Assembly (NCBI GenBank): GCA_025938055.1
Contig: JAICQC010000095.1
Span: forward strand, 1-12,109
Source of the DNA: Anaerolineales bacterium
GTDB lineage: Bacteria > Chloroflexota > Anaerolineae > Anaerolineales > Villigracilaceae
Direction: 5' to 3'
Length of the DNA: 12,109 nucleotides
Position numbers and translations under genes: made by a program. Shown one piece after another: positions 6,183 to 12,109 of the stretch (within the stretch, counting starts at the first letter, position 1; each line of letters opens with the position of its first letter). The notes under the pieces were generated by a model. It ran no database searches and was not told the origin of the DNA. It worked only from the letters and a program-made list of their open reading frames with translations.

Positions 6183-7649
6183 ATGAAGCATAAGACCACA
6201 TCGCAGAAGCCTGTCTTAAATTATCTTCTTGTGCTTCCATCCATACTTTTTGTCATATTTTTTTATGTATGGCTCGTCAATGCAGGCAGCCGGGGTGGAA
6301 CAACCACATATTATTACGCTGATCTTGCAGAAGCCTTCATGAATGGCAATCTCCATCTTGGCACAGTGCCTCCCCCCGATTTGTTAGCTCTGGAAAACCC
6401 CTACAATCTGGGTGCAAGGATTGAACTCGCAAGGAGCGGAGTTGAAATACCCGTTGATCTCTCCCTGTATGAAGGGAAATTCTATATCTACTGGGGACCC
6501 GTTCCTGCACTGCTACTGGCGGTTCTCCAACTTTTTTCTCCACAACCCGTGGGGGATTTCTTTTTGGCTTTTGCGTTCGGGGTTGGGTTATTTCTAGCAC
6601 AATCCCTGCTGCTCTTTTTTCTGTGGAGTCGTTATTTCTTTACTCTGCCAAAATGGACACTTCATCTTTCAATACTCATAAGCGGACTCGCCTGGACCGC
6701 CGCACTACTGCGTCACTATGCCGATCATGCAAGGGTCTACGAAACAGCCATCGTCGGGGGGCAGTTTTTTTTATTAAGTGGATTCTGGATGGCATTTACC
6801 GCCATTGATAGATTATCGATTTCAAAAGAAAGGCTTGCCTCCGCCGGGCTGCTCTGGGCACTGGCAATCGGATCGAGACATATCTTAGCTCCTCCGGTCT
6901 GTCTGATGATTCTGCTGACAGCATTATGGATTCTCACGACCAAGAAAAGTCTCACTGAAAAAACCGTGAATCTTCTGTCGCTGGGGTTTCCATTTACTCT
7001 CGGCTGTGCGGCACTCGCCTGGTATAACTGGGCACGCTTCGGTTCTGTCACGGAGACAGGGTTTTCCTATGCGCTGGCAGGCGTGGATCTACAACTATAT
7101 TCCGCTGAGTTTTTTTCAGGGTCTTACATCCTCCAGAACGTATACAATTATCTTCTCCATCCTCCCGAATTCCTGTCAAAATTTCCCTTTGTTGCGATGC
7201 TTAAAGGAAGCGAAATCCCCATCCTGCCTGTGTATGCTGTGCCTCAATTCTACGTTGCCCAGCCAATGACAGGTGTGCTGTACTTATTCCCTTTTGCTGT
7301 ATTTACTATTGTGCCATTAATCAGATGGATATCAATTCTATTCAAAAGGAATTCTGTAGAAAACTCGTCGAAAGAAAATAATCACAGAATACTTGCCTGG
7401 GCAGCACTTGGTCTGAGTAGTTCCTTTGTTGTCGCTTTTTCCCTGCTCATAGTCTTTTTTTGGGCTGCGATGCGCTACATGGGCGACTTTCTTCCTGCAA
7501 TGACTGTTCTCAGCGCGCTCGGATTCTGGCAGGGATATCGATTGCAAAACCCTTCAGCAAAAGCCCTGTACGTGCTCCTTGGAATCATGCTGGCAGGTAT
7601 TTCTCTGCTTGTAAGCACCTTACTGGCAATATCAACGCTTCAGAGTTGA
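6183..7649 (+). CDS. polytopic membrane protein, GT-C glycosyltransferase-like
   Basis: The protein has 488 residues and about ten or eleven hydrophobic segments, the first at about 11-33. The first external loop holds YYYADLAEAFMNGNLHLG (43-60), then PPPDLLALENPY and a Y-E-G-K-F-Y-I-Y-W-G-P-x-P-A-L stretch (96-110). Later come NWARFGSVTETGFSYAL (282-298) and RYMGDFLPA (431-439). These elements recall a widespread bacterial group of uncharacterised membrane proteins related to lipid-linked-sugar (GT-C) glycosyltransferases; I assign no donor or acceptor. An acidic residue pair at the start of the first loop, typical of GT-C catalysis, is not clear (Asp47 and Glu50 are candidates). No Shine-Dalgarno is seen before the ATG, so the start is less certain than elsewhere. 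The gene is visibly more AT-rich than its neighbours and runs against the surrounding minus-strand genes, separating E3 from E1/E2, which suggests later insertion. Confidence 0.75.
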   Translation: MKHKTTSQKPVLNYLLVLPSILFVIFFYVWLVNAGSRGGTTTYYYADLAEAFMNGNLHLGTVPPPDLLALENPYNLGARIELARSGVEIPVDLSLYEGKFYIYWGPVPALLLAVLQLFSPQPVGDFFLAFAFGVGLFLAQSLLLFFLWSRYFFTLPKWTLHLSILISGLAWTAALLRHYADHARVYETAIVGGQFFLLSGFWMAFTAIDRLSISKERLASAGLLWALAIGSRHILAPPVCLMILLTALWILTTKKSLTEKTVNLLSLGFPFTLGCAALAWYNWARFGSVTETGFSYALAGVDLQLYSAEFFSGSYILQNVYNYLLHPPEFLSKFPFVAMLKGSEIPILPVYAVPQFYVAQPMTGVLYLFPFAVFTIVPLIRWISILFKRNSVENSSKENNHRILAWAALGLSSSFVVAFSLLIVFFWAAMRYMGDFLPAMTVLSALGFWQGYRLQNPSAKALYVLLGIMLAGISLLVSTLLAISTLQS

Positions 7650-7681
7650 CCGATTTTCTTTTACAGTCATCCCTCTGGCTG

Positions 7682-7697
7682 GAAAGCAAGTGCTTTC
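7682..7697. terminator. small hairpin between convergent genes
   Basis: GAAAGC (7682-7687) pairs with GCTTTC (7692-7697) around AAGT, between the ends of the + membrane gene and the - methyltransferase. Neither strand has a clear T-tract after it. It is the only hairpin I see in this 90-base convergent gap. Confidence 0.25.
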
Positions 7698-7739
7698 TTG
7701 AAACCCACCAACCCTATCGTTCATAAGACTATTTGATTG

Positions 7740-8210
7740 TCACCACCAGCGCCTAACGCCAGACTTGTAGCGAGTGTATACATCACCAAACTTTTTCTGC
7801 AGGTAAATCTCCTCGTATCGAATCACCAGCATGTTCATCATTGCAATAAACACGGGACTCAGAATCAAGCCCCAATAGGTTCTGAATATAAATGGAAAGC
7901 CAACCAGGAAGAAAAGAAATCCAAGATAAATGGGATTGCGCGAAAAGCGATAGGGTCCGCCAGTGACAATCTGACTCACCGAACCGTGTGGATCGAGCGT
8001 TGTCCTTGCCTTCATGAACTGACCTGCCGCGCTGACCGGGAGGGCAAGCCCAACAATGACAAGGAAATAGCCAATCCAGACCAGAATTTCCGGAAATGCA
8101 AATGGCAAGGGTAGCCACCAAGTGAGCAGAAATGCAGCAATGATATGAATGAGCATCAATACAGGTGGAGCTATTCTTACATCTGCATGATCGACTTGCG
8201 GCTGGCTCAT
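7740..8210 (-). CDS. isoprenylcysteine/phospholipid methyltransferase-family membrane protein
   Basis: This 156-residue protein carries the C-terminal signature of the ICMT/PEMT group of small membrane methyltransferases, which use S-adenosylmethionine. The signature is TGGPYRFSRNPIYLG (83-97) and then RYEEIYLQKKFGDVYTRYKS (131-150) ending in VRRWW. Three or four hydrophobic segments are visible (about 15-34, 42-64, 93-108 and 112-131). The substrate is unknown; bacterial members are often annotated without one. I chose the ATG at 8208-8210, which overlaps the E2 stop as ATGA, with GGAG eight bases upstream. A TTG six bases further out is less likely. The overlap implies translation coupled to E2, unusual company for a membrane methyltransferase; it may be only operon packing. 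The two closing tryptophans are intact and the length is usual, so it looks functional. Confidence 0.85.
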   Translation of the reverse strand: MSQPQVDHADVRIAPPVLMLIHIIAAFLLTWWLPLPFAFPEILVWIGYFLVIVGLALPVSAAGQFMKARTTLDPHGSVSQIVTGGPYRFSRNPIYLGFLFFLVGFPFIFRTYWGLILSPVFIAMMNMLVIRYEEIYLQKKFGDVYTRYKSGVRRWW

Positions 8211-9439
8211 GCCCAATTCTCCAGAGATTCTTTCACCTTCATCAAAAATCGATCCGCCGATGCCCCGTCGAGGATGCGATGGTCGAACACGAACGACAGA
8301 TACACCATCGGGCGGATGGCAATCGCGTCGTCAATCACCACCACACGCTTCTGCATCACGCCGACTCCGAGGATCCCGCTCTGAGGCTGGTTAATCACAG
8401 GATAGGCAAACAACGACCCACTGGTACCGTGATTGGTGAGCGTAAATGTACCGCCTTTGACCTCATCCGGTTGAAGTTTTTTCGAGCGCGCACGGTTTGC
8501 CAGATCGTTAATCGTCCGTGCCATCGCGAGTAGCGACAGATTGTCCGCATCCTTGATCACAGGCACGATCAGACCGTCCTCACCCAGCGAGGTTGCCATG
8601 CCAAGATTGACAGCTTTGCGCAGCAGAATACCTTCCTCGGACCAGGAGGAATTGGCATTCGGGTACGCCTTCAGCCCTGCGACAATTGCCATCATGAAAT
8701 AGGCTGTAAAGGTAAGGTTGACGCCATCCCGGGCGAACGTTTCTTTGTTTGCCGAACGATGCCTGACAACGCGATGCATATCTGCTTCCATCACGGTCAA
8801 TACGTGAGGAGAGGTATGTTTCGACAGCACCATGTGTTCGGCAATCTGCTTACGAATGACGGTGTGTTTGATTAACTGATCACCCTCTGTCGGTTTAATA
8901 TTTACAGATCGCAGGTTCGAAGGTTGTGCCATCTGACTTTGAACGTTCAACTTTTGACCTTCCACGTAACCCAATACATCATTCTTGGTAATACGTCCAT
9001 TTAACCCCGTACCCTGAACCTGAGATAAATTCACTCCATGTTCAGCCGCGATCTTCGCAACGACGGGAGAGATAAAACCCAAATCCTGTTTGGTCGAAGG
9101 CGGGATATCTGAAGGTGCAGGTTGAGAAGAGACGGTTCTTTGACCTTCCTGCGGCTGTACTTTTGCCGGAGCCGATGCAGACGAACCTTCCACAGATTCG
9201 CCAGGCTTCCCTATAAACGCCAGTACAGCCCCGACTTTCGCGGGGACACCCTCCTCGGCAAGAATTTTCAATACGGTTCCCGAGGCAGGCGCAGGGATTT
9301 CGGTATCCACTTTATCGGTGTTCACTTCCAGAAGCGGCTCCAGTTCATCCACCAAGTCGCCTTCTTGTTTCAACCATTTGATAATAGTTACCTCTTCAAC
9401 GCCCTCACCTAGTAATGGAACAAGTACTTTAGTCGCCAT
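8207..9439 (-). CDS. 2-oxo acid dehydrogenase E2 component (dihydrolipoamide acyltransferase)
   Basis: E2 forms the core of the complex. It carries the acyl group from E1 on a lipoyl-lysine and transfers it to coenzyme A. The 410 residues show the full domain order with a single lipoyl domain. The lipoyl domain is residues 2-78, with modified Lys43 in NTDKVDTEIPAP. A Pro/Ser/Ala/Gln-rich linker spans about 82-118. The peripheral-subunit-binding domain is 122-159 (ISPVVAKIAAEHGVNL, then GTGLNGRITKNDV). A second linker precedes the catalytic domain, about 188-410, which ends with FDHRILDG (His387, Asp391). The ATG at 9437-9439 has GGAGG four bases upstream; an upstream in-frame start at 9454 would place the ribosome site inside the coding region. 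The acyl substrate cannot be fixed from the sequence; the DKVDTEIPAP form is common in branched-chain-type as well as other E2 proteins. The gene follows E1 after a 155-nt repeat-bearing spacer. Confidence 0.95.
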   Translation of the reverse strand: MATKVLVPLLGEGVEEVTIIKWLKQEGDLVDELEPLLEVNTDKVDTEIPAPASGTVLKILAEEGVPAKVGAVLAFIGKPGESVEGSSASAPAKVQPQEGQRTVSSQPAPSDIPPSTKQDLGFISPVVAKIAAEHGVNLSQVQGTGLNGRITKNDVLGYVEGQKLNVQSQMAQPSNLRSVNIKPTEGDQLIKHTVIRKQIAEHMVLSKHTSPHVLTVMEADMHRVVRHRSANKETFARDGVNLTFTAYFMMAIVAGLKAYPNANSSWSEEGILLRKAVNLGMATSLGEDGLIVPVIKDADNLSLLAMARTINDLANRARSKKLQPDEVKGGTFTLTNHGTSGSLFAYPVINQPQSGILGVGVMQKRVVVIDDAIAIRPMVYLSFVFDHRILDGASADRFLMKVKESLENWA

Positions 9440-9454
9440 CTTTCCTCCAAACAA

Positions 9455-9615
9455 CAGTTATCACTCAGCAGTGATCAGTTATCAGTATTTTCACCTGCGG
9501 ATTCTGCAAAGTAAACAGCAGTTTCTTCGCGCAGTGTACGAGGAGGTTCACCGCAGAATAAATCAGCTTTGTCCATCATCTTACTGATCACTGATTACTT
9601 GATCACTGGATACTG
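9455..9615. repeat. inverted heptad-repeat arrays flanking the E1-E2 spacer (MITE-like)
   Basis: From 9455 the plus strand reads in exact seven-base register CAGTTAT, CACTCAG, CAGTGAT, CAGTTAT, CAGTATT (to 9489). At the other end (9581-9615) the same unit appears inverted: TTACTG, ATCACTG, ATTACTTG, ATCACTG, GATACTG. About 90 bases lie between the arrays, including a 7-bp inverted pair ATTCTGC (9501-9507) and GCAGAAT (9553-9559). The layout resembles a degraded miniature element with repeat ends; no transposase is present. The E1 stop codon and last six codons lie inside the right array. Confidence 0.65.
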
Positions 9616-12006
9616 CCCTGGATCGACCTCATTCATCAAATCATAAACAGCATCAAACACCGTCTCCGCATTTGGCTTGGACCAATAGTCACCATCGCTG
9701 CCATAGGCAGGTCGATGCGCTTTGCCAGAGAGCGTCCGCGCCTCGGAGTCGAGGTGATAATAACCACCCTGTTTTTCGATCACTTCCTGCATCATGTAGG
9801 CTGTCGTTCCACCTGGCACATCCTCATCAAGAAATACGACGCGGTTTGTCTTTTTTAAGGATTCCACAATCTTGCTATGAATATCAAATGGTAATAGTGA
9901 CTGCACATCCACCACTTCTATGTCAATCCCAACTTTGCTCAATTTATCCGCCGCATCCATCGCAATGCGGCAGCACGCGCCATAGGTGGCAACAGTGACA
10001 TCGCTGCCCTCACGGATCACTTCGGGCACACCCACCGGTACGGTGAACTCACTGATATTATCGGGCAGCCGTTCCTTGGCACGATAGCCATTCAATACCT
10101 CAACGATCACAGCCGGCTCGTCTGTTTTCAACAGGGTATTGTAAAAACCCGCGGCGCGCGTCATATCGCGCGGCACAAGCACATTGACGCCGCGCACAAG
10201 GTGAATGATCCCAGCCATGGGAGAGCCAGCGTGCCAGATTCCTTCTAGGCGATGGCCGCGCGTGCGGATGATCACCGGCGCAGACTGCCCGCCGACTGTG
10301 CGCCAGTGCAAATTGGCAAGATCATCAGATATGACTTGCAGCGCGTACAGCAAGTAATCAAGATATTGAATCTCACAGATGGGACGAAGTCCGCGCATTG
10401 CCATGCCAATTGCCTGCCCCAGGATGGTCGCTTCACGGATGCCTGTATCGCTGACGCGCAGCACGCCATATTTTTCCTGCATCCCTTTGAAGCCCTGATT
10501 AACATCTCCGAGAAAACCAACGTCTTCACCGAACGCGATCACGCGCGGGTCACGCTCCAACATCGCATCGAACGCGGCGTTCATGATCTCGAAGCCCATC
10601 ACGGTCGGGGATGAACTCGAGTAGGCAGGTTTCACTTCCCTCACTGCCACTGCTTTGCCGCTGTGCAGGAACGAGCCATATCTTTCCGTGTTGATCGCAT
10701 CCTGTTCATTTTTCCATTGGACTAATACCTGCTTTGACGGATGGGCTTCCTCCCGCAGAACTCGCAGTGCTTCATGTGCCGCGCCATGGACATCCCGCCT
10801 CAGCGGCGCAGGGAGGGCTGCCAGCCGCTCTTTGATCTTTTCCAACTCGGAGGCGTGGGACGAGCTCCCCGCGATCTCATCGAGCATATCCAGCACCTGC
10901 CCGCGCTCTTCAAGGATCGGAGCAAGGTATGCCTCCCAGGCAAGCTTGCGGATTCCCTCGACAGCCGCGTAATCCTCTTTTTCAACGGCAGCAAGTTCAG
11001 GCTCTGTGGCGAGGCGGTTTTCAATGATCCACTCGCGCAGCTTACGAACACAGTCAAATTCCTGCTCAAACTTGAGTCGCTCAGGAGTCTTGTATCGCTC
11101 GTGACTGCCGGATGTGGAATGCCCCTGGGGCTGGGTCACTTCGGTGATATGCACCAGTTGTGGGATATGGTACTGGCGCGCGATCTCTGCCGCATTGGAG
11201 TAGGTCTCGAGAAGCGCGGGATAATCCCAACCCCGCACCTGATGGAGATCATAGCCGCGCTCACAATCTTCCTCAAGACACGGATCGCGCTGGAAACCCT
11301 GCAATATGGTATGGATGTTTTCCTTGACCATCTGGAATTGATTGGGGACGGATATACCATACCCATCATCATAGACGGTGATCACAGCAGGCGCCTGCAA
11401 TACGCCGATGGCATTGATCGTCTCCCAGAACATACCTTCTGCTGTGGAGGCGTTACCAATGCTAGCAAAAACGACTTCATTCCCATCCTTCGAGAATTGC
11501 TTAAATGGCTGGAGTTCTTCAAGATTGCGGTACAGGACCGACGCATAGGCGAGCCCAACCGTACGCGGCATCTGTGTGCCGGTCGGTGAGACATCCGCCG
11601 AGGTGTTATAGGATTCGGTCTGGGTCTTCCACGAGCCATCCGGGTTGATATAGCGGCTGGCGAAATGCGCATTCATCGAACGCCCGCCTGTGTTCGATTC
11701 GTGGTTTACGTCCGCATGGGCGTAGAGTTGGGCAAAAAATTCCTGGATATTCATCACCCCCAACATGAACATCCAGGTCTGGTCACGGTAATATCCTGAG
11801 CGCCAGTCGCCTTTTTGGAAGGCACGCGCTATCGCAATATTGGCAAGCTCCTTGCCATCACCAAAAATACCGAATTTTGCTTTTCCGCTTAATACTTCAC
11901 GTCTGCCGATAAGCGACGCCTGCCTGCTCTGGTAGGCAAAGCGATAATCCTTGATGATCTCCTCTTTCTCGAGGGGAAGTGCAACAGTACCCTTTGTTTT
12001 GGGCAT
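9595..12006 (-). CDS. 2-oxo acid dehydrogenase E1, fused alpha and beta subunits
   Basis: E1 uses thiamine diphosphate to decarboxylate a 2-oxo acid and acylate the lipoyl group of E2. In many bacteria alpha and beta are separate; here one 803-residue chain holds both. The alpha-like part (about 15-350) includes SIGNASTAEG (182-191) and VYDDGYGISVP (211-221), matching the GDG...NN cofactor motif. It also has GHSTSGSHERYKTPE (295-309), matching the phosphorylation-loop region, and LATEPELAAVE (332-342). A charged helical linker runs to about 465. The beta-like part begins at MGFEIMNAAFDAML and contains GEDVG (493-497), DTGIRE with likely catalytic Glu525, and a transketolase-type C-terminal domain (about 650-785). 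The ATG has GGAG seven bases upstream. Two oddities stand out: Asp/Asn are exchanged in the cofactor motif (Asn185, Asp214), and the last residues QYPVIK are encoded by a repeat. Whether the substrate is pyruvate or a branched-chain 2-oxo acid cannot be told. Confidence 0.93.
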   Translation of the reverse strand: MPKTKGTVALPLEKEEIIKDYRFAYQSRQASLIGRREVLSGKAKFGIFGDGKELANIAIARAFQKGDWRSGYYRDQTWMFMLGVMNIQEFFAQLYAHADVNHESNTGGRSMNAHFASRYINPDGSWKTQTESYNTSADVSPTGTQMPRTVGLAYASVLYRNLEELQPFKQFSKDGNEVVFASIGNASTAEGMFWETINAIGVLQAPAVITVYDDGYGISVPNQFQMVKENIHTILQGFQRDPCLEEDCERGYDLHQVRGWDYPALLETYSNAAEIARQYHIPQLVHITEVTQPQGHSTSGSHERYKTPERLKFEQEFDCVRKLREWIIENRLATEPELAAVEKEDYAAVEGIRKLAWEAYLAPILEERGQVLDMLDEIAGSSSHASELEKIKERLAALPAPLRRDVHGAAHEALRVLREEAHPSKQVLVQWKNEQDAINTERYGSFLHSGKAVAVREVKPAYSSSSPTVMGFEIMNAAFDAMLERDPRVIAFGEDVGFLGDVNQGFKGMQEKYGVLRVSDTGIREATILGQAIGMAMRGLRPICEIQYLDYLLYALQVISDDLANLHWRTVGGQSAPVIIRTRGHRLEGIWHAGSPMAGIIHLVRGVNVLVPRDMTRAAGFYNTLLKTDEPAVIVEVLNGYRAKERLPDNISEFTVPVGVPEVIREGSDVTVATYGACCRIAMDAADKLSKVGIDIEVVDVQSLLPFDIHSKIVESLKKTNRVVFLDEDVPGGTTAYMMQEVIEKQGGYYHLDSEARTLSGKAHRPAYGSDGDYWSKPNAETVFDAVYDLMNEVDPGQYPVIK

Positions 12007-12035
12007 GGACTCTCTCCTGATTTGAGTTAAGTGAG

Positions 12036-12044
12036 ATTATAACA
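12036..12044 (-). promoter_or_regulatory. extended -10 promoter of the E1-E2 operon
   Basis: On the minus strand this reads TGTTATAAT, a perfect extended -10 (TG-n-TATAAT). Extended -10 promoters need little from the -35 region, and none is evident here. The transcript would start near 12029, giving a leader of about 22 nt that contains the E1 ribosome site GGAGA. Confidence 0.7.
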
Positions 12045-12109
12045 AATGGGAGAGCGGGAATAGAGAGCAGGCGATGGAACTGCTTCGCAGGCTCGAACCT
12101 GGATGGCAA

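Noticed and set aside
9455..9615. CRISPR-like array
   Set aside because: The units are seven-base degenerate tandem repeats without spacers, and no cas genes are present.
10741..11589. 282-codon open frame on the + strand across E1
   Set aside because: It is fully antisense to conserved E1 coding sequence, with no recognisable domains.
12088..12101. tRNA T-arm-like palindrome CAGGTTCGAGCCTG on the minus strand
   Set aside because: With a seven-base TTCGAGC loop the flanking bases do not form the required five-pair stem. No acceptor stem or CCA end follows.
11897..12109. 70-codon open frame on the - strand running off the window end
   Set aside because: It overlaps the E1 start region in another frame and its promoter; nothing in it is recognisable.

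Overview
The window reads as bacterial chromosome, most plausibly from a member of the Chloroflexota (Anaerolineae-like). This is inferred from gene style: a soluble kinase with a LacI-type sensor, a single-chain 2-oxo acid dehydrogenase E1, and dispersed CAGTNAT-type heptad repeats. No marker gene fixes the lineage. Coding density is high, no gap exceeds 300 bases, and no rRNA, tRNA, CRISPR array, transposase or phage gene was found.

Left part (1-3614, + strand): the C-terminal end of a GNAT-like acetyltransferase, then a 1069-residue cytoplasmic histidine kinase. The kinase has a LacI/periplasmic-binding-like sensor, a GAF-like region, a coiled coil, a second GAF domain, and HisKA plus HATPase domains. 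It ends at a perfect 17-bp inverted repeat that probably terminates transcription from both sides.

Middle (3625-7649): a six-helix membrane protein of unknown function (-), dihydrolipoyl dehydrogenase (E3, -), and, divergent from E3, an AT-rich polytopic membrane protein resembling GT-C glycosyltransferases (+). A symmetric ATTATA-G-TATAAT dyad lies between E3 and the membrane protein. A composite hairpin sits at the predicted 5' end of the E3 transcript.

Right part (7740-12006, - strand): a 2-oxo acid dehydrogenase module transcribed right to left. It consists of a fused E1 alpha-beta polypeptide (803 aa), the E2 acyltransferase (410 aa), and a small membrane methyltransferase of the isoprenylcysteine/phospholipid methyltransferase type whose ATG overlaps the E2 stop codon. 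E1 and E2 are separated by a 155-nt spacer flanked by inverted arrays of a degenerate heptad; the last six codons and the stop of E1 lie inside this repeat.

Together E1, E2 and E3 can form a complete complex oxidising a 2-oxo acid (pyruvate or a branched-chain 2-oxo acid; the sequence does not decide) to acyl-CoA and NADH. E3 lies on the same strand but is cut off from E1/E2 by the AT-rich membrane gene. No wholly new system is evident. The best leads are the exchanged Asp/Asn residues in the E1 thiamine-diphosphate motif, the repeat-derived E1 tail, the E2-coupled methyltransferase, the kinase architecture and the E3 leader structure.
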